Positions 9,930-22,330 of a stretch of DNA of 64,000 bases are shown piece by piece. The stretch covers positions 879,873,220 through 879,937,219 of the forward strand of contig NC_081409.1 of the NCBI RefSeq assembly GCF_030272615.1. Reading direction: 5' to 3'. A model generated the notes under the pieces. It saw only the letters and a program-made list of their open reading frames with translations, made no database searches and was not told the origin of the DNA. A program made the translations under genes and the position numbers. The stretch is from Cryptomeria japonica (Eukaryota; Streptophyta; Pinopsida; Cupressales; Cupressaceae). The number at the start of each line of letters is the position of its first letter. Within the stretch, counting starts at the first letter, position 1.

Positions 9930-12615
9930 TAACAATTAAAAATATAAACAAAAAATGAAATGCAAAAAAGAGCCTAAGTAAGTCCAACAATTGGAGAGTG
10001 AATTTATCCAAATTGTTATTAAAATAAAGTGTACACAATTGGAGAGTGGATTGTCCAAATAATTCAACAATTATCAATTATAGTTTTAGAATAAATTAAG
10101 GAATAAAGTTAAATATACAATCAACCTTTTTTTTTCTTGTTTTAATTTTTGAATGAAAATCATCTCTTCTAAAATAATTATTTATATTTATTCATTTTTT
10201 CATATTTTGTTGTGTGGTTGTGAAGTAAATGTGTGGTAGTTGGATACATTTTTTAGTTTTCTATATCTCAAAATGTATTTACTGTTATTGAATCCAAATC
10301 AACTGAACTATATGATTTAATACAAAAATGAATTAATATTCTATTAATTTATTTTATATGTTTGCTTTCATTCAAATACATTAAATAAAGCATCATTTAT
10401 TAGAAAAATGCATTGGACATTAGTAATATTTATTATATGGCTTTAAAATTATTCTATTTAATATTAAATATTGTAAAAATTTGCTTGAATTTTAAAAAAA
10501 AATTGTCCTAGAAGAAAAATTAAAATTAGTGATAAAAGTAATAAAAAATACAAAAATTCATACTATTGGATTTCTACCAAATTAATGTCCATATTCCAAA
10601 CTCTCAAAATTGGATTCCTAATTTTAATTCTTTGGATTGCTACCCTCATCTAGTGAAGTATTTGTCTAGAGAATGTCTTTGAAAAATTAGAGATATTATC
10701 AATAGATAAGAAGAAGTTAAAATAAAATAAAATAAATAAATTCTATATGCTAAAATTTAGATTGGATCCTTCACTTCTTCACTTTGAATGGTAAGTTGCA
10801 ACTATCAGTGGATGTTGAGACACAATTCTTTTTCCTGTACCTTCTCTAAAAGTCACAATCATATGAAAATCAACCATAAATAGATGACATCTCTAAAAAC
10901 AAAACTTCATCAAGGTAAACATTATGATTTCAAGCATTACATTTCAAATTCAATCTTTCCCTTAAAAGAAAAGTATTTCATTACATTTATTAATTCAATT
11001 TCATGGTTAATTTCAAAACTAAGGTTTTACCTAAGGTAAATCCCTATTCCCAACATATTTCTCTTTTTTCTTTGTGTGCAACTGTACTTGAGAAATCTAA
11101 CAAAGTTCACAAAATGAATAGGTTTAGCTTTCGATGGTGGAAAATTTGGAGGACCATGGAAAATTGATACTACTTGGTCTCAAAAAAAATCAAGCTAAAC
11201 TTTTGGAAATAGGTCTGAAACATTCAAATAAGAAAGAGGGTAAACCAATCATAACCAATTGAATCCAATCAAAATCTCTGACCTTACTCCATTGAGGTTA
11301 AGCCTAGATCTATTAGATTCAACCCTCTTTCAATATTGTGGTGTTAATTAGACTAATTAATAGTTTTATTAATTGAAATCCTAATTCCTAATTTTACCAC
11401 TAAAGAATTTCTTTATGTTTTCAGCTAAAGAAGGGCTCCAAAAAAGATGCAAATGCAAAGTACAATAAACATGTGGAAGAGATTAAACCTCAATTGTTTA
11501 CAACTCCGTGAAAGTGATATTGACTGTTCTAGACAATTCCAAAGGCTATTCATATTTAGAAGATGATTTGTGCACTAGTATTATTATTTCTAGTGGTTGA
11601 CAAAAGTCTATCTTCTTGAATGCAGAGAAGATAAAGGTTTTGGTCTTCTATGTCTCTTTAGGATTGTTACTGCAATTTTTACCTTATGGCTTTGATGTTT
11701 TGATTAGGAATTCTTATCTCATTTCATATTGCATATGTGCTGTTTCCGGATTTCATATTATTAAAGTGTTGTTTCCCTTAGAACTATTCGTCATATTATT
11801 GTTCATTATTCTATTCATACAGTTGTCCTTCAAATTAAAAAAACAAACAGAAAAGCCACTAAACAAAAATAAATAAATTACATGGATATCACTTTTACTT
11901 TTCTTTCTCTTTCATTCATTAATCACCTCTGAATTTTTTATTTATTTTTGTTATTTTTGATATCTAGGTACTTATCTTTCAGAATCGCTAGAACTCATTC
12001 ATATATCGTTCACCACGTGGGAGGCATTGCTATGTTTCATTTGTGTTTAATTCACACTTCTTTGCCCCACTTGGTAGGGCCATATTAAATGACAATTACA
12101 AGAATCCATCAAGAGCTTTCGATGATACAACCAGATGAACAGTTAAAATAGAGGGTACAGGCTTGTCGTTGGAAGCAACATTTCTACTGGCCCCTGTCCA
12201 GTGTACCTATACTATAGTTCTCACAGAGATGAAAAAGAAAAGGCGTTCCACAAAAAGTTGAGCACATTTGACAAGGTGAAAGGTACAGATTCAATCCATA
12301 GGGTTAAAATTCACTTAAGGAGGCTCAAATAACCAACATAGGAAACGGGTGTATAGAAGACTAGTTGAAGCTTATTATGAATGATGGTGCCATATTTACT
12401 GCACAGATGATGGACCATTATATTTGCTCTGCGCGTATTTACTCCACCCAGCTTTATTTTGGCTGACCATAAGAAAAATCTTTAGTACGATATCACCATA
12501 TCCATTACATATCCTACCATGACAGTCAAATTTCTATTGAATTTTAGTTGAAGTAAAACAAATCGGAGGGCACACTTTCACTACCGTCCATTCGATGACC
12601 TGCATTGATAGGCAT
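9930..12615. other. AT-rich intergenic DNA
   Basis: No frame has a family signature. The 86-codon plus-strand frame at 11616-11876 is hydrophobic and AT-driven; I do not support it as a gene. No LTR ends, primer sites or other repeat structure could be identified. Sequence just left of 12620 was checked as a possible continuation of the DUF247 frame and shows none. Confidence 0.5.
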
Positions 12616-12619
12616 TGAC

Positions 12620-12922
12620 TGTTAGGATGAAGAAATCGAATTGAAAACAGCAGATAAACACAATTAAATATACACAACACAAACAACAAGAACACACAGA
12701 TTTATCGTGGTTCAGCAATTGCCTACATCCACACTTGAAGCAGGGAAATCACTATATTATTCACCAATCTGGTTTACATCTACATAGCTGCAATCAGCTC
12801 TGGCAATCAACATCAGAAAACGAATTACAATAAGCTCTTAAAGAGCTTCCAGAAAGAATATGAATAGCCAAGAGTTTTGGCGGCAAACAGGGAAGGAGTC
12901 CATTGGACTTCAACTTCCAACA
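12620..12922 (-). repeat. 3' LTR of a minus-strand Copia element
   Basis: On the minus strand it begins TGTTGGAAGTTGAAG directly after the polypurine tract and ends CATCCTAACA, giving TG...CA termini and a length of 303 bases. The interior contains ATCGTGGTTCAGCAATTGCC (plus strand), a phrase typical of plant Copia LTRs. The partner 5' LTR is missing. The five bases beyond the outer end are TTGAC; no matching duplicate was found near the DUF247 junction. Confidence 0.75.
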
Positions 12923-12933
12923 ATCTCCCACTG
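12923..12933 (-). other. Polypurine tract of the Copia element
   Basis: CAGTGGGAGAT on the minus strand lies directly before the TGTTGG LTR start. This is the usual form and place of the plus-strand primer in plant Copia elements. Confidence 0.65.
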
Positions 12934-12987
12934 AAGGCCAATGAACTGCTGCAACAAGTAAATTCCTCCACTTAGTTCTGCTATTAG

Positions 12988-14790
12988 TTATTGGAAAGGC
13001 CGAGAGAAGCTCGACAGAAATCGAACTTCTCCCACTTAACTACTTTAGTGAGTACATCAGCTAGATTCAGATCGGTATGAATCTTGTCTACATGAAACTT
13101 GCCTTCTTCCACCATATGGCAAACATAATGACTGCGAACATCAACATGTTTTGACCTTGGCTGAGATGTCTGATGTTTAGTCTAAAAATTGCACTGCTGT
13201 TATCACAAAACAAAGCAAAATCTGATTGCTTCAAACCCAACTCGCTGAACAAGAGTTACAACCATACCATCTTTTTTTCTCCTTCAGAAAGAGCTATGTA
13301 TTCTGCTTCCGCGGTTGATTGAGCAACTGTATGTTGCAATTTTGAAGCCCAACAAATGTGAAAGCATAACCAGAAGTAGATTTTCTTTTGTCTGTCACCG
13401 GCAAAATCAGAATCGGTAAACCCTTGCAAAACTACCTTGTCCTTTCCAAACCATAAACAAAAATCAGAAGTACCTTTGAGATACCTCAATATATACTTAA
13501 CTGCCTCCCAATGTGATTTGCCCAGATTAGCCATAAATCTGCTCACCAATCCTACGGCATGAGCAATGTCTGGTCGAGTAGACACCATAGCATACATGAG
13601 GCTTCCAACTGCAGATTTGTATGAAATTTTATCCATAAACTCCTTATCTTCTTGTGTTTTAGGACACAATTGCGAAGACAACTGAAAATGAGAGGCTAAA
13701 GGTACACAAATAGTCTTAGTATCCGCCATACCAAATCTGTCCAAGACTTTTTTAATGTAGTCTTGCTGAGATAGTTTGAGTTCTCTCTTTTTCCTATTCC
13801 GAAAAATAGTCATTCCTAAGATCTTCTTTGCTGCCCCTAAATCTTTCATGGCAAATTCTTTTGCTAAATGAGTCTTAAGTTCACTCACAATCCTCATGCT
13901 TGTGCCGACTATGAGCATATCATCCACATAAAGGAGAAGAATGACAAATTCGCCATTAGGAAGCTTCTTGTAATAGATACAAGGATCAGACTCGCTGTGA
14001 GTAAACTTGTGATCAATCATGAATTTGTCAAATTTAAGATACCACTGCCGGGGGGCTTGCTTAAGCCCATACAAACTGCGTTTCAATCTACAATAAAGAT
14101 GTTCCTGCCCCTTTTTATTGAACCCTTCCGGCTGATGCATAAATAATTCCTCATCAAGGTCGCCATGGAGAAATGCCATCTTCACATCCAGCTGTTCAAG
14201 TTCAAGATCCCACGCTGCAACTAATCCCAATACTGCTCGGATGGTAGTCATTTTAACTACTGGTGAGAAAATTTCTTTGAAGTCGAGGTCTTGCTGCTGA
14301 GCATATCCCTTTACAACCAGTCTCGCTCGAAATCATTTGTGACCATCGGGTTCATCTTTTAGTTTATACACCCATTTATTTCTCAATGTCTTTCTGTCAG
14401 GTGGAAGTGGCACCAAATCCCATGTCTGATTCCTCACTAGTATGTCTATTTCTTCGCACATTGTAGCGTGCCGGTTATCATGGTCTGCATTTTTACAAGC
14501 CTCTTTGTATGTTGCAGGCTTTGTTTGATCAGAGATGAGCAAAGAAGGTTCAGCCTCTTCACAAAACAGTAAGTCATAATCATAAAACTTTGTAGGAGGT
14601 CGTCTCTGTCTGGTTGATTTTCTCAATTGACTCTCTGTTTCAGTAGTAGAGTCATTCAATTTTTGCGCTCCCTGTTGAACTGGAGATGGAACTTTCACTC
14701 GCCACTCCTTTGATTGAGGAGGATTTTGTAAATTTTCAGATTGTTGGGGAGCACATCCAAAACACGAGCTCTGACCACCATCTGAACCTG
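12988..14790 (-). pseudogene. Copia reverse transcriptase - RNase H (5'-truncated pol)
   Basis: The minus-strand frame gives the Copia RT core: WDLVPLP and KWVYKLK, then LEQLDVKMAFLHGDLDEEL, the catalytic box LLLYVDDMLIVG, and LGMTIF. It continues into the conserved TRPDIAHAVGLVSRFM, ILRYLKGT and the RNase H blocks DSDFAGD and TAEAEYIALSEG. After a TAA near 13253 and a frameshift, the frame ends with VDKIHTDLNLADVLTK, stopping at about 12988. A single TGA (14333-14335) splits the RT in a conserved K-R-F/Y position (CGA to TGA). Gag, protease and integrase are absent. Upstream the frame runs without a break into a DUF247 domain. The two catalytic aspartates of YVDD are kept, so the protein part is well preserved although the element is dead. 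Confidence 0.85.
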
Positions 14791-15589
14791 TAAAACACGA
14801 GCAACAAACGTTGAGTTTCACTTCGTTTTCATTTCCGGATGCCACAACCCCAAGACAAAAGTAGTGATATATATCAAGGATATGGTCCTGTCTCGGTGAT
14901 TCGCCCTGTGCGCAAAACTCGAAAGGCCGATAGTAGAATTTATCGAACACTTTCCTCAGCAACTTGTCAAGCTCACTTTGGGAATCCCTCATCTCCATAT
15001 CAAGAACATCGTGCAAGATAAATAGTGGTATTTGATTATCTAACTTGATTAAATCCTTCATGATCGCGGACTTAACCCCAGGATTCTCCGATTGGGAGCC
15101 GAAAATGGGATGATACATAGGCCGAAATACATAATCATATCTACAGAAAATATCATCATCTTGCAATCCAGAGAGGTGATTTCTGAAGAACTCAAGAATG
15201 AAACAAGCATCCCGCGACACCATCCAAAGCAGAACTTCACCCCTTAATGGTGTACCCTTATCATAGCAGCGCTTTATGTCCTCTTCCCTCCATCTAATTT
15301 TTTCAATCACTTGCTCGAAGTTAAATTGAGGATAACTAAGTGCGCTCTGAATTCTTACAACCTGTCTATGTGCTGCTTCGCTTTTGAATTTTTGCATTCC
15401 TCTGAGGTGCTCTTTTCTGAAATGGTAAGGGCTGATGGAAACAATCTGAGGCACATACGCATCTTTATATTCCTTCAACAAGGCTGTTGATGCACTGAAA
15501 ATGCAAGGAGAAGCCTTATAGGGCTTATTCTTAAGAGTGAGCTCGCGTTTCACTTCCTCCATCCATTCCTCCTCACCAATGTTTGACAT
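14790..15589 (-). pseudogene. DUF247 domain, truncated and fused in frame to Copia pol
   Basis: The first about 265 codons of a 418-codon minus-strand frame match plant DUF247 proteins: YVPQIVSISPYHF near residue 47, an MQKFKSEA-type helix, RCYD near 115, WMVSRDACFILEFFRNHL near 128, IMKDLIKLDNQIPLFILHDV near 180. The N-terminal methionine is where family members begin. Family members are usually 400-500 residues with a C-terminal membrane helix; here the C-terminal part is missing and is replaced by Copia sequence from about residue 270. A good splice donor (CAG/GTAGGT) and an acceptor about 80 bases later lie just upstream, hinting at a 5' UTR intron. DUF247 is plant-specific; members at the grass S and Z loci are linked to self-incompatibility, but the general function is unknown. 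Whether this is a disrupted host gene or a captured piece is not settled. Confidence 0.75.
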
Positions 15590-15599
15590 ACTTAACAGG

Positions 15600-16015
15600 C
15601 CGAACTTATATCACTGTAGATGGACATAATCTACTCACAAATATATAACGAAATGACCAGATTAAACCTACCTGGGAACACTTCGACCCATTTTTTCTGG
15701 GGAGGTGGTTTTTTCGAGTCAAACCAAACCCTTACAAGCTCTGCATTTAGTGAATATTGAGTGCGGATAAAGACAGAGTACGTCGTCAGAGATATAAAAT
15801 TTATGCTAAGTGTCACTTATTTTAGCGTGACCATTACTGTTATCATTCATAGAAAGGAATTCCGATTGAATTTATCGGGGTTGGAAAGTTGTACGTGATA
15901 TTAAATTCAATCTGAAGTAAAAAATGAATAGTAATATCATTTACAAATAAAATTTCCCCAGTATTCACATGCACTGACACATGTACTGATATTAATACTT
16001 TGTAAAACAGTTCAA
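15600..16015. other. Spacer between the DUF247 fusion and the second Copia
   Basis: This is presumed upstream DNA of the DUF247 frame, with a donor-like CAG/GTAGGT on the minus strand. No coding frame with a family signature is seen. No LTR or primer binding site is present, so neither neighbouring Copia fragment has its missing end here. Confidence 0.45.
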
Positions 16016-16019
16016 GCCA

Positions 16020-16460
16020 CAGCCGACATCTGCACTCCCTTTTTCGAATCCTTGCTCTTTTAGGTATTGATCTAATCTTGAATACCATGCTCTAAGAGCT
16101 TGCTCTAGACCATACAAGGCCTTTTTCAACTTGCACATAAATGTCTCATCATCATGCAGCAGAAACCCTTTTGGTTGCGCCATGTGTACGTACACTTCTT
16201 CTTCCAAATTTCCATTTAGGAAAGCAGATTTTACATCAATTTGGTATATTTTATAGCCCTTGTAGGCAGAGTAAGCTAGAAACATTCTAATTGCTTCTAA
16301 TCTAGCCACCGGTGCAAATGTTTCTTCAAAGTCAATCCCCTCTACTTGAGAGTATCTTTTGCACACTAGTCTAGCTTTATGCCTTACAATCTTACCTTAT
16401 TCATTCATCTTGTTCCGGTAGACCCATTTTGTGCCAATGACATTCTTTTCTTCCGGTCCA
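16020..16460 (-). pseudogene. Copia RT, N-terminal part only
   Basis: The frame contains [39 protein letters not shown] and [18 protein letters not shown], the fingers and first palm part of a Copia RT. It ends before the YVDD box, so the catalytic centre is missing. A stop lies between it and the integrase part near 16395. The truncation at about 16025 has no LTR or target-site feature. Confidence 0.85.
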
Positions 16461-18205
16461 GGGACTAATTCTCAAGTCTTGTTTTTCTCAATCCGGTGTA
16501 GTTCTTCTTCCATGGCATCCATCCATTCGTGTCTTTTATTGGCCTCATTGAATGTTTTGGGTTCAACTTCAGTCATGAGGCATAGGTTGACTTGTTCATC
16601 ATTCTGGGCAAGTCTTCTTCTAGTCTTCACACCATAACACATATTTCCCACAATTTGCTCTTTCGGGTGATTCAACTGTATAGACCAGTTGGGGACCTTC
16701 TTGGATGCTACCTCTAGTTTACTATCTGACCGAACTTCATCATGTTCATCACCAGAGTCATCATACCGGTTAACCGGTGGTTGACATCCTTTGTGAATAT
16801 CTTCATCAACTTTTACATGCACACTCTCAATTACTCTTCTTAGTCTTTTATTGTAGCATTTGTAGGCTTTGTTGTTAGATGAGTAACCAAGAAAGATTCC
16901 TTCATCGCTCCTGGAGTCAAAACTTCCTAGACCATCCATATCTTTCTTGATAAGGCACTTGCTTCCAAATACTCTGAAGTATTTGACTGATGGCTTCTGT
17001 TCATACCATAATTCATAAGGTGTCATTTTGTTGTTTGTTCTTAATTGAACCTGATTCAAAGTGTATGCAGCAGTATGAACAACTTCTTTCCAATATGTGT
17101 CCGACAGACTAACCTCATTTAACATGGTTATGCCCATCTCTTTGACTATCCTGTTCTTCCTTTCTACCACACCATTTTGCTGCGGTGTCCTAGGAGCAGA
17201 GTATTGCCTTCTAATTCCATATTTTTCACAACAATCTTTAAATTCATTTGATGTAAACTCTCCACCCCTATCTGATCTTAGGCATTTTAATTTGTATGGG
17301 CACTTTCCTTTTCCACCATCTTCTGAAAGATCTTGAATCTTTCAAATGCTTGTGATTTATCTTGCAGAAAGCTGACCCATGTCATTATTGAGTAGTCATC
17401 AATGAAGAGCATAAAGTATCTTTCGCCGGTAAGTGCTCTTGTTCAAGTTGGACCACACAGATCTGTATGCACAATTTCAAGTGATCTTGAGGTGTTGTTC
17501 TCCTTTGTCCTGAAACTCACTTTAGTTTGCTTATCTTTTACACATTCATCACAAAATGCATTTACCGGCTTCATGATGGGTGGAATATTCCTCACACACC
17601 CCTTTTTTCTTACTGCAACTAAGTTATCAAAATTTATGTGGCCTAATCTTCTGTGCCACAACCAACTTTCATCTACTTATCCTAACATATATTGGGACTC
17701 ATAGAATTCCTTTAGGTTATAAATATTTCCATCTGTTCTCTTTCCTTCTGCCACAACTTTACCGGTACTGTCTTTCTTTATCTGGCAAACGATTGAGTCA
17801 AAGGTGAATTTGTAACCTTTGTCACACATCTGACTCACACTTAGCAGATTATTCTTTAGGCCTTCCACATAGTATACATCATGTGCCTTCAGTTTTCCAT
17901 TAATGCTTAGCATTCCTTTTCCCTTTATTTTGATGGAGGAATTGTCTCCAAACCTTACTAATCCACCATTCCAATCTTCAAGTTTAATGAATTTCTTTTT
18001 GTCACTAGTCATATGATTTGAACAACCACTATCTACCACCCATAGATTTTTCCTTTCAGCATGCAAGGCAGTTTGTACTATGAGACTTGATTCTGCCTTT
18101 TCCTTTTCTTTCTCAACCCAAACTGGTTTGATTTCCTTCTTCTTTTCAGCTGCTATATTGAGTTCAGGTTCAATTACCGGCTCTTGATCCGGATTTTCAT
18201 TCATC
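16460..18205 (-). pseudogene. Copia protease - integrase region
   Basis: The protease is recognised by WVVDSGCSNHMT (the D-S-G active site) near 18020. The GAG-pre-integrase follows with NLLSVSQMCDKGY and MWHRRLGHINFDNL, then CDECVKDKQ and HTDLCGPT carrying the first catalytic aspartate. A TGA right after it (near 17440) interrupts the frame. The second acidic residue is in FIDDYS (about 17400) and the glutamate in VERKNR (about 17165). The C-terminal part ends with ELWYEQKPSVKYFRVFGS and GIFLGYSSNNKAYKCYNKR. The D-D-E residues are present, but stops and a small frameshift separate the parts. Confidence 0.85.
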
Positions 18206-18219
18206 TGCTTGATCTTCTT

Positions 18220-20224
18220 GTTTTTGCATAACTTTGCTATGTGTCAAAATTCTTGACAGTTATAACATTTTACATCTTCATTTAAGGGGACGTCCTTAAA
18301 ATTATTGTAGGGTACTAGTTTATTCTTCCTACAATCAAAACTCTTATGACCATATCTATTGCACTGATAGTAGACAACATTCATATCCCAGAGTATATTA
18401 AATGGATTTCTTCTTTCATAATTCATAGGAGGCTTATTGTTTAATCTACAGTCAGCTATTTTGTGCCCAAATTTGTTACACCTGTAACAGTAACCATGAA
18501 AGTTTGAAACATACCGGTTAGGTTGTCTTGGTCCTGAATGGAACTGCCTCATTGGGGGTCTTCCCTTCATGTTTTTGAGTTTGGTGAATCCTTCACAATC
18601 AATTCTTACATTTCTCCTTGGGTTTGCATGTTGGTGCAAGAAATGTGGCCTCCAATACATTTCTGCATACCGATTTGAATGGCGATTTGCAAGAACATCT
18701 GCATATGTCTTTTTGCTGTTATCCTTTCCTATAGCGAATGTCTTCTTTCCTTCACCTTTAATTGAAGAGGTAAACATTATTTCTTTGCTAGATTTATCTT
18801 TGTGGGTTGAACTTTGACCTTCTTCAAAGTATAAGCCGCTGATATCTTTGGATTGCTTTTGTTTGCTCAACATCTTATCTAAGGCCTCAGTACTGCCTTC
18901 ATGCTTGCTCTTTATCTTTATTTCTTCCTTCCTTTCTTCAAGCTTCTTTCTGAGCTTTACTATTTCTATTTCCATCTCTTGATGCTCCTTTTCTTTCTTT
19001 GTCAGATCAGAGGCTGTATCTTCACAATTCCTCTTAGTTTCTTCCAGCTGTAGTTTTAAGTCAGATATGACTTGACCAGACTCATCCAGAGACTACTTCA
19101 AGAGATCTTTTTCATCTATTGCAACAAGCTTAACCCTCTTGAGTTCTCTTCTTTTTTTACTCAGTTCTTCAAGAGCACTGATAAGTTCACTCTCCAAATC
19201 TAGTTCAGCTTCAATATCCTCTTCTTCCTCATCTTCATTAGCTGGTCTGTCAAGTGCCATGAAAAGATTGACTTTTCTGTCATTCTCATGGTAATCATCT
19301 TCTGATGCATTTTCATCATTTGTTGTGTCATCCTCAATGGTATATAGGTTGTTTTGGTTCTGGTAGCCTCTCCTTCCCTACTGGTAGTCATCCCTTTCTC
19401 TGTCATTGTCGATAGATCTTCTGAACTCCCTTGACTCATCTCCATTAGTTTCTTTGTGAGGACAATTTGCAGCAAAGTGTCCTACCTTCCCACAATTGAA
19501 GCATTTAAGTGGTAGGTTTCCTTTGTACTGACTAGATCCTCTTTTGAGCTTCCTGACAAAGTTTGCTACTTATGCATCAGAGTCTTTACTGGATTCTTTA
19601 TGAGTAACAACTTTTTTGCCCTTTTTAGTGATGTTGAATGATACTTCTTTCTTTGAAGAAGTATCATCGGTTGTTCTCATCTCATAGGATTTCAGTGAGC
19701 CAAATAGCTCATCCATTGTAAAATTCTTCAGATCCTTGGCTTCTTCTATCGCTGACACCTTAGTATCATATTTTGGAGTGAGAGATCTAAGTATCTTCTT
19801 GACAAGAAACTCATCTACAATCTCTTCTCCAAGTCCTTTAATAGTATTCACAATTTCATCAAATATGTGAAGATAGTCTGCAATCTTTTCTTCATCTTTC
19901 ATTTTGATGCTTTCATGTTGGCCCCTTAGTGTTTGCATCTTGGCTTCTTTGACTTTTGCATCTCCTTCAAACAACCTCTACAATTTGTCCCATGTCTCCT
20001 TTGTTGAAACACAGTGCATGACTTTGACAAATTCATTATCGGACAGTCCACTCAAGATAGCATGTTTTGCCTTTACGTTATTCTCATACTATATTTTTGC
20101 ATCAGGATCAGAGGGAGGAGCATTAGGAACGACATACCCATTCTTGACTGACATCCACACATCAAAACCAAGAGATGAAATATGGGTGTGAACATGTTTG
20201 TAGGCTGAAATGAGTGCCATGGCT
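18220..20224 (-). pseudogene. Copia gag (UBN2 type) with CCHC knuckles
   Basis: The frame reads LGFDVWMSVKNGY, then AKHAILSGLSDNEFVKVMHC, LRGQHESIKMKDEEKIADYL and VDEFLVKKILRSLTPKYD, the UBN2 gag core. Zinc knuckles follow: CFNCGKVGHFAANC, CYRCNKFGHKIADC, a YQCNRYGHKSFDC form lacking the first Cys spacing, and a last CYNCQEF cut by TGA near 18245. Between them lies a long acidic and then coiled-coil segment (about 19250-18850). Stops: TAG after DKL near 19978, TAA near 19570, TAG near 19380 and TGA near 18245. Having several knuckles is more than the one usual in Copia gag. Confidence 0.8.
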
Positions 20225-20229
20225 TTTAC

Positions 20230-21890
20230 TTTGTTATTTATTCCCTATCTAATACCCATCAAAAATTACACCAATTACATGCTCTTCATGGTCTCTCATA
20301 ATACAACCATTAATAAGCTAAATATTATTTTTATTTATTGTTTTACCTTACTTTTAAGAAATATAATTTTAATATATAAAATTTGTTTTAAGAATAAAAT
20401 TACTCTAAAAAAATTAATAAGAATTAAGCAAAAACAAATAAAATTAATATAAATTATGCACCATAAAAGAAATGTTCAATAAAAATATTATAAAATATAA
20501 AATAAATTATTACAAATTAATTAAAAATGACTAAATTAATTTTATAATATAAAAATATAATAACTCTAGAAATATAAAAACATAATACTATAAAATGAAC
20601 TAAAATATATTAAATAAAAAAAAACAGTGTTTCTTCTCTTCTGACACCATTCTTGCCTCACTATCTAGCTTAAGTCTTATATATTAAATTCCCTTTTTCC
20701 ATGTCCATCTCTCAAAAATTGCCTTATTTAATTAAAAAAATATATTATATATTGTAAACATATAATAAATATAACTAAAAATAAATTTCTAAAACTAAAA
20801 TGGTTTACAAATTTAACTTAAATATCAATAAATAAATATAAGAAATAAATTATGTTATGTGTTGTAAACATTAAAAATATAATATTTAATATTCTATTTC
20901 AAAAATATTTAGATGTGAAATATTTAAATTATAGAAATTTATTTAATATTATTATTATCATAAAAAATATATTTAATTTTTAAATTATAAATATTAAAAT
21001 TAATTATTTATATTATATATTATAATATAATAATATTAAAATAAATATAATTCTTTTTTATAAACGCATAATTTAGTATCTATATATTATAGTTGAGAAT
21101 GAATTTCCACTTTGCAACTATAGATAGACATGAAAATTTAAATAATAAAACATTTGTAAATATTCATTATTTATGCAATCAATATCGTCAAATTCAAATA
21201 TTTACATATCATCTTTTGTTTAGATAGTAAGGTCATCCTATTATCTTCTATATTATCAAATGCATGTTATAGTAAGGTTTTGAATCGTGAGCCAACCAAA
21301 TATTTCAAAGCAACACACTGAATCAGCTACTGTTTGTAGTCAATATTAGTAGAGGATAACGACAGCATGAGTGTAAGTCGTACAAGAAATTAAATTTTAT
21401 TCTACCCATCCCACTTACCATTTTTCCACAACACTATAATAAATTGAATGTTAGGTATGACCAAATGAATAGGAAAGGGTTGATTTGAAAAAAATATTGT
21501 CATCTTCAATTGTTTTTCCTATGTTCACAGCTGAAGGTAAGAGAAATGGTGGTATCTTCACTTGTTGGTACGACCAAATGAACTTGAGATAGTAGATTAA
21601 ATAAAAACTAGCAGTTGCACGTTAGTGTGCAATGGGTATGCCGAAATGGTGTGGGAGGCCAATTCATAAAAAGAAAAAAAAAAGAAAAAGAAAAAAAAAA
21701 AGAAAGTTGCTCTATTTTTTGCATACATTTATGCAATGCATGAGAATAATTGGTAGGCCATTTAACAAAAGTCTTAATAGATAAGTAATAGCTTCAAATA
21801 AATTATACATCCACTTACATGGATCCTAACATGATTGAAACAAAATAATTGAACCAAGAACATAATCAAGACCCATTACCAATACGCTCA
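20230..21890. other. Very AT-rich intergenic DNA
   Basis: Long runs of A and T (for example 20440-21060) with no supported frame. A purine tract of A and G lies at 21668-21706. I see no gene, LTR end or other element. Confidence 0.55.
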
Positions 21891-21899
21891 TGTTATGTT

Positions 21900-22330
21900 T
21901 GCAATAAGGAGAGAGGGAGATAGTGGGAGATATAGAGGAGTAACAAGATAGAGATAGAGAGGAACATAGAGATGGAGAGAGGAAGAGAGAGAGGAGAGGG
22001 GTAGATATAGATGTTTAGGATATAAATATATAGAGGGAGAGAGGGAGAGAATGAGAGAATGAGAGAGGGAGAGATATAAAGATAAAGATAGATATAGGAA
22101 ATGATATACAGAGAAAGGGAGAGATATAGGCGTAGAGAGAGAGATGGAAAGATAATGAGATAGAGATAGAAGGAGACATGTAAGAAAGAAATGGAGATAT
22201 AAAGCTAGAGTGATAGATAGATATAGTGGGATATGAGGAGAGATAGAAAGAGAGAGATTAAGATATGGGTGATAAGAGTTAGACATAGAGAAAGAGAGAT
22301 AGATATGAGATAGGGACATGATATTTAAAT
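21900..22330. repeat. Purine-rich GA block, second copy
   Basis: The block shares more than simple composition with the one at 8.8-9.8 kb. Both contain GAGAGATGGARAGATAATG followed by the same GATAGARATAGAAGGAGACATG phrase, with the same order of words after it. The two therefore descend from one repeat. The 176-codon minus-strand frame over it is a composition artefact. Confidence 0.75.

Larger units (their letters stand above)
16020..20224 (-). mobile_element. Ty1/Copia element, second family, without LTRs
   Basis: On the minus strand gag, protease, integrase and the first part of RT follow in order over 4.2 kb. The gag start lacks the usual first ~25 residues (20224 side), and the RT stops abruptly after [13 protein letters not shown] near 16025. 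Neither LTR, PBS nor polypurine tract is present. Its RT differs clearly from that of the neighbouring 12.6-14.8 kb fragment, so the two are not halves of one element. Several in-frame stops make it non-functional. Confidence 0.85.

Noticed and set aside
11616-11876. 86-codon hydrophobic frame
   Set aside because: AT-driven composition, no signal or family, no neighbours to support it.
12100-12615. C-terminal half of the DUF247 gene beyond the Copia LTR
   Set aside because: All three minus-strand frames were read and show no DUF247-like blocks or membrane helix.
12620-20224. One Copia element split into two by DUF247
   Set aside because: The two RT regions overlap in content and are clearly of different families; gag to RT of one cannot be the missing part of the other.
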